From NCBI RefSeq assembly GCF_036323735.1, contig NC_086029.1, forward strand, positions 14,679,816 to 14,743,815: DNA of 64,000 bases, read 5' to 3'. Each line of letters starts with the position of its first letter. Positions within the stretch are counted from its first letter, which is position 1. The notes under the pieces were generated by a model that saw only the letters and a program-made list of their open reading frames with translations, was not told the DNA's origin and did not search any database. The DNA is from Rattus norvegicus. Lineage: Eukaryota; Chordata; Mammalia; Rodentia; Muridae. Below, in pieces: positions 25,224-36,737 of this stretch. The translations under genes and the position numbers were made by a program.

Positions 25224-28003
25224 ATGAATATAACAGGAAGCAATAATCACGATTCCTTAATATCTCTCCACATCAATGGTCTCAACTCCACAATAAAACG
25301 ACATAGATTAACAAACTGGATACACAATGAGGACCCTGCATTCTGCTGCCTACAGAAAACACACCTCAGAGACAAAGACAGACAGTACCTCAGAGTGAAA
25401 GGCTGGAAAACAACTTTCCAAGCAAATGGTCAGAAGAAGCAAGCTGGAGTAGCCATTCCAATATCGAATGACATGGATTTTCAACTAAAAGTCATCAAAG
25501 AAGATAAGGAAGGACACTTCATATTCATCAAAGGAAAAATCCACCAAGATGAACGCTCAATCCTAAATATCTATGCTCCATATACAAGGGCACCTACATA
25601 TATAAAAGAAACCTTACTAAAGCTCAAAACACACATTGCACCTCACACAATAATATTAGGAGATTTCAACACCCCACTTGCATCAATAGACAGGTCATGG
25701 AAACAGAAATTAAACAGAGACGTAGACAAAGAGAATTCATGAACCAAATGCACTTAAAACATATTTATAGAACATTCTATCCTAAAGCAAAAGGATATAC
25801 ATTCTTCTCAGCACCTCATGGTACTTTCTCCAAAATTGACCATATAATTGGTCATAAACCAGGCCTCAACAGTTACAGAAAGGTAGAAATAATCCTATGT
25901 GTCCTATCAGACCACCATGGGTTAAAGCTGGTTTTCAATAACAATAAGGGAAGAACACCCACATATACGTGGAAATTGAACAATGCTCTATTGAACAATA
26001 ACCTGGTGAAGGAAGAAATCAAGAAAGAAATTAAAGACTTTTTAGAATTTAATGAAGATGAAGGTACAACATACCCAAACTTATGGGAAACAATGAAAGC
26101 TGTGCTAAGAGGAAAACTTATAGCTCTGAGTGACTGCAGAAAGAAACAGGAGAGAGCATATGTCACCAGATTGGCAGCACACCTAAAAGCTCTAGAACAA
26201 AAAGAAGCAAATACACCCAAGAGGAGTAGAAGGCAGGAAATAATCAAACTCAGAGCTGAAATCAACCAAGTAGAAACAAAAAGGACCATAGAAAGAATCA
26301 ACAGAACCAAAAGTTGGTTCTTTGAGAAAATCAACAAGATCGATAAACCCTTAGCCAGACTAACGAGAGGATTCAGAGAGTGTGGCCAAATTAACAAAAT
26401 CAGAAATGAAAAGGGAGACATAACTACAGAATCAGAGAAAATTCAAAAAAATCTTCAGATCTTACTAAAGAAGCCTATATTCAACAAAACTTGAAAATCT
26501 GCAGGAAATGGACAATTTCCTAGACAGGTACCAGGTACCGAAGTTAAATCAGGAACAGATAAACCAGATAAACCCCAAAACTCCTAATGAAATAGAAGCA
26601 GTCATTAAAGGTCTCCCAACCAAAAAGAGCCCAGGTCCAGATGAGTTCAGTGCAGAATTCTATCAGACCTTCATAGAAGACCTCATAACAATACTATCCA
26701 AATTATTCCACAAAATTGAAACAGATGGACCACTACCGAATTCCTTCTATGAAGCCACAATACTCTTATACCTAAACCACACAAAGACCCAACAAAGAAA
26801 GAGAACTTCAGATCAATTTCCCTTATGAATATCGATGCAAAAATACTCAATAAAATTCTGGCAAACCGAATCCAAGAGCACATCAAAACAATCATTCACC
26901 ATGATCAAGGAGGCTTCATCCCAGGCATGCAGGGATGGTTTAATATACAGAAAACCATCAATGTGATCTATTATATAAACAAACTGAAAGAACAAAAGTA
27001 CATGATCATTTCATTAGATGCTGAGAAAGCATTCGACAAAATTCAACACCCCTTCATAATAAAAGTCCTGGAAAGAATAGGAATTCAAGGCCCATACCTA
27101 AACATAGTAAAAGCCATATACAGCAAACAGTTGCTAACATTAAACTAAATGGAGAGAAACTTGAAGCAATCCCACTAAAATCAGGGACTAGACAAGGCTG
27201 CCCACTCTCTCCCTACTTATTCAATATAGTTCTTGAAGTTCTATCCAGAGCAATCAGACAACAAAAGGAAGTCAAGGGGATACAGATTGGAAAAGAAGAA
27301 GTCAAAATATCACTATTTGCAGATGATATGATAGTATATTTAAGTGATCCCAAAAGTTCCACCAGAGACGTACTAAAGCTGATAAACAACTTCAGCAAAG
27401 TGGCTGGGAATAAAATTAATTCAAATAAATCAGTAGCCTTCCTCTACACAAAAGAGAAACAAGCCGAGAAAGAAATTAGGGAAACAACACCCTTCATAAT
27501 AGTCCCAAATAATATAAAGTACCTCGGTGTGACTTTAACCAAGCAAGTAAAAGATGTGTACAATAAGAACTTCAAACCTCTGAAGAAAGAAATTGAAGAA
27601 GACCTCAGAAGATGGAAAGATCTTCCCATGCTCATGGATTGGCAGGATTAATATAGTAAAAATGGCCATTTTACCAAAAGCAATCTACAGATTCAATGCA
27701 ATCTCTGTCAAAATACCAATCCAATTCTTCAAAGAGTTAGACGGAACAGTTTGTAAATTCATCTGGAATAACAGAAATCCCAGGATAGCTAAAACTATCC
27801 TCAACAATAAAAGGACTTCAGGGGGAATCACTATCCCTGAACTCAAGCAGTATTACAGAGCAATAGTGATAAAAACTGCATGGTATTGGTACAGAGACAG
27901 ACAGATAGACCAATGGAATAGAATTGAAGACCCAGAAATGAATCCACACACTTATGGCACTTGATTTTTTACAAAGGAGCCAAAACCATCCAATGGAAAT
28001 ACA
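25224..28003 (+). pseudogene. LINE-1 ORF2 (endonuclease/reverse transcriptase), broken and 3'-deleted, L1-A
   Basis: ORF2p nicks DNA and primes reverse transcription on the target. The endonuclease domain starts with SLISLHINGLNSTIKRH. The catalytic-Glu motif LQETHL is LQKTHL here (AAA at 25356-25358), a likely loss of activity. GDFNTPLAS (about 25661) and SDHHG (about 25903) remain. The reverse transcriptase has LDAEKAFDKIQHPF, TRQGCPLSPY and FADD (27316-27327). Frames change at about 25700, between 26494 and 26508 (after a TGA at 26492-26494), at about 26760, at 27130-27160 and at about 27600. The protein would normally run to about 1,280 codons; the C-terminal cysteine-rich part is removed by the 28003/28004 deletion. 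Confidence 0.93.
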
Positions 28004-28460
28004 TAGGCGAACGCCAGCAGCAAACCAGTGAACTGAAAACGGGACCCCCATTAAGGAATTAGAGAAAGGACTGGAAGAGCTTGAAGGGGCTGGAGACCCC
28101 ATATGAACAACAATGCCAACCAGCCAGAGCTTCCAGGGACTAAGCCACTACCCAAAGTTTATACATGGACTGACCCTGGACTCTGACCTCATAGGTAGGA
28201 ATGAATAGCCTAGTAAGAGCACCAGTTGAAGGGGAAGCCCTTGGTCCTGCTAAGACTGAACTCCCAGTGAACGTGATTGTTGGGGGGAGGCCAGTAGTGG
28301 AGGGAGGATGGGGAGTGGAACACCCATAAAGAAGGGGAGGTAGAGTGGTTAGGGGAATTTGGCCCGGAAACCAGGAAAAGGAACATTCAAAATGTATATA
28401 AGAAATACTCAAGTTAATAAAGAAAAAAAGGAAAAAAAAAAGAAGAAGAAGAAAACCGAG

Positions 28461-29554
28461 CCTAATATTAATCAGGGGTCACAACAAATATGAATAAAAA
28501 TAACATGAGGTCAAAATTATTTTAATCTGTAGTAGTTGAATTCAAATCATATTCAGAATGTCTAATTCTATAGGTGAAAGAACAACTACTAAATAGGAAT
28601 TAAATATTTTGGGCCCAAGGTGTCTTAAAAATCACACCATGCCAGCTCCAGCAAATCATGAAGCAAAAGGAAGCACTGAGGCACAAAGGTTATAGTGAGT
28701 AATCAGTGTAGAAGCGATTTGGGATACAAATTTGGCTTCCTTCCCAAAGCACATAGCACACTCTTCCTCCAGCTTATAATTGATGGTACTGAGCTCCACT
28801 GATACACAGAGAGGATCAGGTTACCATAGTGAAAGAAAAACAAATGCACTTAGAAAACCTTGGTGGCTACTGTTGAAAGAAAGGAGGCAGTCCTAGCTAC
28901 AAAGTGAGTTCTGTCTCAGATTGACAAATGTGGCTGACTTTTAGAAGAAACATGGACCTAATTAAGGGTTAAAAGGCTCATTTCAATTTGAATTAACCTT
29001 AAATTATCAAACAAAGCTGTTAGTAAATAGTGCTCTTTTAATATTCAGACATGAGCTGCTACATACCAGGCTACACCACCAATTCCCAGTTGTAAACACT
29101 ATCTAATGGCCAGAACCACCCGACTAAACAGATGACTTCCTACCCTTAAAAATATCCACATCTGACAGGGGCTATTTGTCAGTTCAAGGTCAAAGCAACT
29201 GTTTATTCTCTAATGATCTGCACTCCTAATCTTGCAGAAACTCTATTCTTTGTCACTTGAGTTGAGGTAAGATGCTTGGTGGCAAGACTGGGACATTTCT
29301 CTGTTCAGTAGTTAAACTGCCTTCAAACCATCGCATTGACAAAGTGATCAAGTGTTTCCTTCTCAGACTACTTCCTCCCTCCAAAAGAATGCCTAAAGTA
29401 AATGCTACCACACAGAATCCATAACAATGTGGTATGGCTCAAAGGTAGCTTAGCATTTTTTGTGACTTTACTGTGCTTTCTGTTGTCCTATCAGATTAAG
29501 AAGGAGAGGTGCCAGTAACATTAAAATATGTTCAGTGTGCTTTCACCATGGAGA
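28461..29554. other. Intronic DNA between L1-A and a GT repeat
   Basis: No supported element. Confidence 0.5.
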
Positions 29555-29740
29555 ATGTGTGTATGTTTTTACGTGTGTCTGTATGTGTATCTGTTTTGTG
29601 TATGTGTATACATATGTGTAAGTGTATAGGTGCATGTGTGGAAATATGTATGTATGCATGTATGTACGCTATGTGTACATATGTGTGCTATATGAACGTA
29701 TGTGTGTATGTGTGTGTATGTGTGTGTGTGTGTGTGTGTA
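29555..29740. repeat. GT-rich imperfect microsatellite
   Basis: Interrupted TGTATG/TGTGTATG units ending in pure TG at about 29719-29738. The overlapping open frames rich in Cys/Val or Thr/His are low-complexity artefacts. Confidence 0.9.
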
Positions 29741-30446
29741 CATTGTATGTGAGATTCAATCATTAAGTACAAGTCAGGGAAATGAAAAGTGTGTAAGGAT
29801 GCATACTGGGTGTGGGCTCACACATCAACATCCATCTCTCCTTTCTGGTCTATTGACATCGACAGTCTGATGCACATTCATACACCACAGTTTTATTAGC
29901 ACTCACGTTCATTATATTATACTCTTTCTTAGCCTACTTATTTACACACATATCTTTTTAAAAGGGCAACATGAATGAACATGATGGATGACTACAAGTT
30001 TTGATAACCTGTTAATGTGAATTTCATACTTTTAATTTCCAACAGTTAACTCTCCTTTGGAGAAAATTTGTCACAAAAAAGCTTATTATTTTTAAAATAG
30101 GAAATTTGAATGAAATCTAAGAAAGATGTCAAACGTGGAAGAAAACTATCCAAAGTGTTGAATGCTGCATGACAAAGATGGAATATTTCCTTTCGAGTGT
30201 GAGTCAACCACTCTCTGAGGTGGGAGAAGCCTGAAGATCTGAGAAAGAGTATCATCATGGTAATTTTATAAGAAATTGCTGCGTGTGTTTTTATTCTTTA
30301 ACATGAACAAACATTATAAATTATTTACTTATATTCTGAGAAAATGCCTTCGGGTTTCAAATGGACACTATAACCATTTATATAATTCTATTATTAAATT
30401 TATATTTTTTGGCTTTAGTAAAATAACTAAAATGATATTATGATTT
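29741..30446. other. Intronic DNA before L1-B
   Basis: No supported element. The L1-B target duplication begins at 30447. Confidence 0.5.
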
Positions 30447-30462
30447 GAAAACCAATAGATTT

Positions 30463-31185
30463 GGCCTGCAGCTCACTGCTCCCAAACCCCATGGGAGAAA
30501 GAGCTCACCGCCAGGAAAGGTGGGCACTCCTGAGACTGCAGAGCGGAAGAGACCACCAACACTGCTCACCCCTGCACACATCCCTGGCCCAAGAGGAAAC
30601 TGTATATGACCTCTGGGATCCCGTAGATAATGGCACTGGAGCATCAGGTCCCCTGCGCACAAGACACTGCCAGAACCTGTAGGGACCAACCGGATAAACA
30701 GTTCTCTGCACCCAAATCCCGTGGGAGGGAGAGGTAAACCTTCAGAGAGGCAGACATCCCTGGGAAGCTAGAAGAGAGTACACTCTGCCCACATTTCTGA
30801 CTCCAGAGGAAAACACCAAAGGCCATCTGGGACCCTGGTGCACGGGGGCTCCCGGAAAGGGCGGCGCAGGTCCTCCCGGTTTCTGCCCTCTCAGAGAGCT
30901 CATAAGCAACACCCCCACGAGCAAACTTGAGCCTCGGGACTACAGGTAAGACCAACTTTTCTACTACAAGCAACCTGCCTGGTAAACTCAGGACACAGGC
31001 CCACAGGAACAGCTGAAGACCTGTAGATAGGAAAAACTACACGCCCAAAAGCAGAACACTCTGTTCCCATAACTGGCTGAAAGAAAACAGGAAAACAAGT
31101 CTACAGCACTCCTGACACACAGGGTTATAGGACAGTCTAGCCACTGTCAGAAATAGCAGAACAAAGTACCACAAGAGATAATCTG
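30463..31185 (+). promoter_or_regulatory. L1-B 5' UTR with internal promoter region
   Basis: About 720 bp of GC-richer sequence ahead of ORF1, starting close to the target-site duplication. It resembles a rat LINE-1 5' UTR and is longer than that of L1-A. A CpG-containing stretch around 30840-30880 (GGGCGGCGCAGGTCCTCCCG) is preserved, whereas L1-A has lost most of these CpGs. Present-day activity cannot be judged from sequence alone. Confidence 0.75.
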
Positions 31186-32245
31186 ATGGCGAGGGGCAAC
31201 CCAAGCAACAGAAACCAAGACTACATGGCATCATTGGAGCCCAATTCTCCCACCAAAGCAAACACTGAACATGAAAACACACCAGAAAAACAAGATCTAG
31301 ATTGAAAATCATATTTGATCACGATGTTGGAGGACTTCAAGAAGACATGAAGAACTCCCTTAGAGAAACACAGGAAAACATAAATAAACAAGTAGAAGCC
31401 TATAGAGAGGAATCACAAAAATCCCTGAAAGAATTCCAGGAAAACACAATCAAACAGTTGAAGGAATTAAAAAAGGAAATAGAAGCAATCAAGAAAGAGC
31501 ACAGGGAAACAACCCTGGATATAGAAAACCAAAGAAAGAGACAAGGAGCCGTAGATACAAGCATCACCAACGGAATACAAGAGATAGAAGAGAGAATCTT
31601 AGGAGCAGAAAAATCCATAGAAATCGTCGACACAACTGTCAAAGATAGTGTAAAACGGAAAAAGCTACTGGTCCAAAACATACAGGAAACCCAGGATTCA
31701 ATGAGAAAATCAAACCTAAGGAAAATAGGTATAGAAGAAAGTGAAGACTCCAGCTCAAAGGACCAGTAAATTCCTTCAACAAAATCATAGAAGAAAACTT
31801 CCCTAACCTAAAGAAAGAGATGCCCATAAGCATACAAGAAGCCTACAGAACTCCAAAGAGATTGAACCAGAAAAGAAACTCCTCCCATCACATTAAAGTC
31901 AAAACACCAAATGCACAAAATAAAGAAAGAATATTAAAAGCAGTAAGGGAAAAAGGACAAGTATAAAGGCAGACCTGTCAGAATCACACCAGACTTTTCG
32001 CCAGAGACTATGAAAGCCAGAAGATCCTGGGAGATGTCATACAGACCCTAAGAGAACACTAATGCCAGCCCAGATCACTGTATCCTGCAAAACTCTCAAT
32101 TAACATAGATGGAGAAACCAAGATATTCCATGAGAAAACCAAATTTACACAATATCTTTCTACAAAGCCAGTGATGCACAGCATAATAAATGGTAAAGCC
32201 CAACATAAGGAGGCAAGCTACACCCTAGAAAAAGCAAGAAACTAA
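31186..32245 (+). pseudogene. LINE-1 ORF1, broken, L1-B
   Basis: Start ATGGCGAGGGGC at 31186. It reads to an in-frame TGA at 31303-31305, the same position relative to the gene as in L1-A. A one-base deletion near 31341 (AAGAAGACATG against AAGAAAGACATG in L1-A) shifts the frame; the coiled-coil region is open at 31302-31769 (SLRETQENINKQVEAYREES). Further small deletions lie near 31960 (five bases) and 32027 (one base), and AAATGC has become TAATGC near 32060, all against L1-A. The C-terminal signature AYRTPNRL is AYRTPKRLNQKRN here. The TAA end is at 32243-32245. Not functional. Confidence 0.92.
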
Positions 32246-32304
32246 TCGTCTTGGCAACAAAACAAATAGAAGAAAAGCACACAAATATAACCTCACATCC
32301 AAAT

Positions 32305-35300
32305 ATGAACATGACAGGAAGCATTAATCACTATTCCTTAATATCTCTCCATATCAATGGTCTCAACTCCACAATAAAAAGACATAAATTAACAAAGTGG
32401 ATACGCAACGAGGACCCTGCATTCTGCTGCCTACAGGAACCACACCTCAGAGACAAAGACAGACAGTACCTCAGAGTGAAAGGCTGGAAAACAACTTTCC
32501 AAGCAAATAGTCGGAAGAAGCAAGCTGGAGTAGCCATTCCATTATCGAATGAAATAGATTTTCAACTAAAAGTCATCAAAAAAGATAAGGAAGGACACTT
32601 CATATTCATAAAAGGAAAATTCAACGAAAAGATGAACTCTCAATCCTAAATACCTATGCTCCAAATACAAGGGCACCTACATACATAAAAGAAACTTTAC
32701 TAAAGCTCAAAACACATATTGCACCTCACAAAGTAGTAGTAGATTTCAACACCCCACTATCATCAATGGACAGGTATTGGAAACAGAAATTAAACAGAGA
32801 TGTAGACAGACTAAGAGAAGTCATGAACCAAATGGACTTAACAGATATTTATAGAACATTCTATCCTAAAGCAAAAGGATATACATTCTTCTCAGCACCG
32901 CATGGTACTTTCTCCAAAATTGACCATATAATTGGTCAAAAAACAGGCCTCAACAGGTACAGAAAGATAGAAATAGTCCCTTGTGTGCTATCAGACCTCC
33001 ATGCCTTAAAGCTGCTCTTCAATAACAATAAGGGAAGAATGCCCACATATACATGGAAGTGGAACAATGCTCTACTCAATGATAACCTGGTCAAGGAAGA
33101 AATAAAGAAAGAAATTAAAGACTTCTTAGAGTTTAATGAAAATGAAGGTACAACATAGCCAAACTTATGGGAAACAATGAAAGCTGTGCTAAGAGGAAAA
33201 CTCATGGCTCTGAGTGACTGCAGAAAGAAACAGGAGAGAGCATATGTCACCAGATTGGCAGCACACCTAAAAGCTCTAGAACAAAAAGAAGCAAATACAC
33301 CCAGGAGGAGTAGAAGGCAGGAAATAATCAAACTCAGAGCTGAAATCAACCAAGTAGAAACAAAAAGGACCATAGAAAGAATCAACAGAACCAAAAGTTG
33401 GTTCTTTGAGAAAATCAACAAGATCGATAAACCCTTAGCCAGACTAACGAGAGGATTCAGAGAGTATGGCCAAATTAACAAAATCAGAAATGAAAAGGGA
33501 GACATAACTACAGAATCAGAGAAAATTCAAAAAAACCTTCAGATCTTACTAAAGAAGCCTATATTCAACAAAACTTGAAAATCTGCAGGAAATAGACAAT
33601 TTCCTAGACAGGTACCAGGTACCGCAGTTAAATCAGGAACAGAGAAACCAGTTAAACAACCCCATAACTCCTAATGAAATAGAAGCAGTCATTAAAGGTC
33701 TCCCAACCAAAAAGAGCCTAGGTCCAGACGGGTTCAGTGCAGAATTCTATCAGACCTTCATAGAAGTCCTCATACCAATATTATCCAAACTATTCCACAA
33801 AATTGAAACAGATGGACCACTACCGAATTCCTTCTATGAAGCCACAATACTCTTATACCTAAACCACACAAAGACCCAACAAAGAATGAGAACTTCAGAC
33901 CAATTTCCCTTATGAATATCGATGCAAAAATACTCAATAAAATTCTGGCAAATCGAATCCAAGAGCACATCAAAACAATCATCCACCATGATCAAGTAGG
34001 CTTCATCCCAGGCATGCAGGGATGGTTTAATATACGGAATACCATCAACGTGATCCATTATATAAACAAACTGAAAGAACAGAACCACATGATCATTTCA
34101 TTAGATGCTGAGAAAGCATTTGACAAAATTCAACACCCCTTCATGATAAAAGTCCTGGAAAGAATAGGAATTCAAAGCTCATACCTAAACATAGTAAAAG
34201 CCATATACAGCAAACCAGTTGCTAACATTAAACTAAATGGAGAGAAACTTGAAGCAATCCCACTAAAATCAGGGACTAGACAAGGCTGCCCACTCTCTCC
34301 CTACTTATTCAATATAGTTCTTGAAGTTCTATCCAGAGCAATCAGACAACAAAAGGAAGTCAAGGGGATACAGATTGGAAAAGAAGAAGTCAAAATATCA
34401 CTATTTGCAGATGATATGATAGTATATTTAAGTGATCCCAAAAGTTCCACCAGAGATGTACTAAAGCTGATAAACAACTTCAGCAAAGTGGCTGGGAATA
34501 AAATTAATTCAAATAAATCAGTAGCCTTCCTCTAAACAAAAGAGAAACAAGCCGAGAAAGAAATTAGGGAAAAGACACCCTTCATAATAATCCCAAATAA
34601 TATAAAGTACCTCGGTGTGACTTTAACCAAGCAAGTAAAAGATGTGTACAATAAGAACTTCAAACCTCTGAAGAAAGAAATTGAAGAAGACCTCAGAAGA
34701 TGGAAAGAACTCCCATGCTCATGGATTGGCAGGATTAATATAGTAAAAATGGCCATTTTACCAAAAGCGATCTACAGATTCAATGCAATCCCTGTCAAAA
34801 TACCAATCCAATTCCTCAAAGAGTTAGACAGAACAGTTTGCAAATTCATCTGGAATAACAAAAAAACCCAGGATAGCTAAAACTATCCTCAACAATAAAA
34901 GGACTTCAGGGGGAATCACTATCCCTGAACTCAAGCAGTATTACAGAGCAATAGTGATAAAAACTGCATGGTATTGGTACAGAGACAGACAGATAGACCA
35001 ATGGAACAGAATTGAAGACCCAGAAATGAACCCACACACCTATGGTCACTTGATTTTTGACAATGGGGCCAAAACCATCCAATCGAAAAAAGATAGCATT
35101 TTCACCCTGTTCAAAGCTTAAGTCCAAGTGGATAAAGGTCCTCCACATCAAACCAGATACACTCAAACTAATAGAAGAAAACCTGGGGCAGCATCTCGAA
35201 CACATTCTCAGTGGAAAAAAATTTCCTGAACAAAACACCAATGGATGCAGAAAATATGGTACATCTACACAATGGAATATTACTCAGCTATCAAAAACAA

Positions 35301-35415
35301 TGACTTTATGAAATTCGTAGGCAAATGGTTGGAACTGGAAAATATCATCCTGAGTGAGCTAACCCAATCACAGAAAGACATACATGGTATGCACTCATTG
35401 ATAAGTGGCTATTAG
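32305..35415 (+). pseudogene. LINE-1 ORF2, broken, L1-B
   Basis: The endonuclease begins SLISLHINGLNSTIKRH, with the Glu kept (LQEPHL). The conserved SDHHG is SDLHA at about 32989, so the catalytic His region is altered. A frameshift lies near 32630. TAG at 33156-33158 and TGA at 33576-33578 interrupt the linker. The frame shifts by one at about 33545-33576 and back at about 33845, exactly as in L1-A. The reverse transcriptase is otherwise well kept over 33912-34535 (LDAEKAFDKIQHPF, TRQGCPLSPY, FADD at 34404-34415). TAA is at 34533-34535. Deletions near 35102 and 35242 remove much of the C-terminal domain, but the last codons (ISGY, TAG at 35413-35415) remain. Not functional. Confidence 0.93.
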
Positions 35416-36118
35416 CCCAAATGCTTGAATTACCCTAGATGCCTAGAACAAATGAAACTCAAGACCGATGATCAAAATGTGAATGCTTCACTCTTTCTTT
35501 AAAAGGGGAACAAGAATACCCTTGGCAGGGAAGAGAGAGGCAAAGAGTAAAACAGAGACTGAAGGAACACCTTCAGAGCCTACCCCACATGTGGCCCATA
35601 CATATACAGCCACCCAATTAGACAAGATGGATGAAGCAAAGAAGTGCAGACGGACAGGAGCCTGACGTAGATCGCTCCTGAGAGACACAGCCAGAATATA
35701 GCAAATACAGAGGCGAATGCCAGCAGCAAACCACTGAACTGAGAATGGGACCCCCGTTGAAGGAATCAGAGAAAGAACTGGAAGAGCATGAAGGGGCTAG
35801 AGACCCCATATGAACAATAATGCCAAGCAACCAGAGCGTCCAGGGACTAAGCCACTACCTAAAGGCTATGCATGGACTGACCCTGGACTCTGACCTCATT
35901 GGTAGCAATGAATAGCCTAGTAAGAGCACCAGTGGAAGGGGAAGCCCTTGGTCCTGCTAAGACTGCACCCCCAGTCAATGTGACTGTTGCGGGGAGGGCG
36001 GTGATGGGGGGAGGATGGGGAGGGCAACACCCATAACAAGGGGAGGGGGATGTTGGCCCGGAACCCAGGCAAGGGAATAACATTCGAAATGTAAATAAAT
36101 ACTCAAGTTAATAAAAAA

Positions 36119-36707
36119 ATATATATATATTTGAAAGAAAATAATTACATTAAATAGATGCATCTGAAATATTGATGGAAATAGCCCCAGATGCAAAAGT
36201 TAATAAATCTAGGTTATGGTCTTGAGTGGACCTCTTGCCACGATTATGAAAAAAAATTCTTGATTGGTATTCTCGGTCACATAGAATATTTCCTTTGAAC
36301 ATGCATGAAAATTTCTTAATTGCTTATTTTTTTATTCTTTGAAATTAAGGAAAATTTTAAGTAATAAAGTTTCTTTTGTTTTTGTATGCTCTATTAGGTC
36401 TGAAATGACAATTTAAAAAAAATTATTCCTGTAACAATTGAAAAATGTGTATTTTCTTAACCCAAATACCAGTGTGTACAACCTGGTTTTTATCCCTCGA
36501 GGAAGCTCTGCTATGAGCCTGAGACTCACTTGAGTTACGACATCTTTCAGCTCCCTCCTAAGAACTCCTAAGTGTTACATTGTGGGGGAAAGTAGTGGAC
36601 CCACAATTATCATTGATTTTCTTATGCACTTGTCTGTGAAATATGTTATTTTCCTCCAAAGAGTCTTAAATAAAGTCATAAAACATGAAAAAAATCTGAC
36701 TACTGTC
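36119..36707 (+). other. Probable 3'-transduced segment of L1-B
   Basis: This non-LINE-1 sequence lies between the inner A-rich tail of L1-B and an outer poly(A) tract, with AATAAA 33 nt before that tract (and CATAAA closer to it). The flanking target duplication encloses it. It starts with a TA run (36120-36131) and shows no coding frame or known repeat. If correct, it is a copy of DNA that lay downstream of the source LINE-1 elsewhere in the genome. Confidence 0.78.
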
Positions 36708-36737
36708 AAAAAAAAAAAAAAGAAAACCAACAGATTT

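Larger units (their letters stand above)
23535..28447 (+). mobile_element. L1-A: long, 5'-truncated rat LINE-1, inactive
   Basis: Order: partial 5' UTR (23535-24090), ORF1 (24091-25168), ORF2 (25224 to about 28003), then a direct jump into 3' UTR (28004 to about 28411) and an A-rich tail (to 28447). The duplication GAAGAAAACTGAG (23522-23534) / GAAGAAAACCGAG (28448-28460) matches at 12 of 13 positions and shows an independent insertion. The last part of ORF2 and the start of the 3' UTR are missing at 28003/28004, where AAA is shared by the two flanks. Both frames carry stops and frameshifts, so the copy cannot move itself. The orientation is antisense to Epha3. Confidence 0.95.
30463..36721 (+). 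mobile_element. L1-B: nearly full-length rat LINE-1 with probable 3' transduction, inactive
   Basis: Order: 5' UTR (30463-31185), ORF1 (31186-32245), ORF2 (32305-35415), 3' UTR (35416 to about 36107), a short LINE-1 A-tract (about 36108-36118), about 590 bp of unrelated sequence with AATAAA at 36669-36674, then poly(A) at 36708-36721. The duplication GAAAACCAATAGATTT (30447-30462) and GAAAACCAACAGATTT (36722-36737) matches at 15 of 16 positions. It flanks the outer poly(A), not the inner one, so the extra segment was part of the inserted RNA. Internal deletions lie near 35102 and 35242. The orientation is antisense to Epha3. Confidence 0.9.

Noticed and set aside
25873..26421. Long minus-strand open frame (182 codons), with a matching one at 32936-33505 (189 codons), suggesting a conserved antisense gene
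   Set aside because: Both lie opposite LINE-1 ORF2. The sense strand is A-rich and poor in the triplets that would be antisense stops, giving an artificial Leu/Ser/Phe-rich frame. The pair is explained by the two LINE-1 copies being related.
36129..36143. A target duplication for L1-B directly after its inner A-tract (ATTTGAAA shared with 30443-30450)
   Set aside because: Only about 12 of 15 positions match, whereas the repeat after the outer poly(A) matches at 15 of 16 and also accounts for that poly(A).
36480..36721. Processed pseudogene 3' end, because AATAAA is followed by poly(A)
   Set aside because: No coding sequence is recognisable upstream, and the target duplication pairs this poly(A) with the start of L1-B, making a LINE-1 3' transduction the simpler reading.
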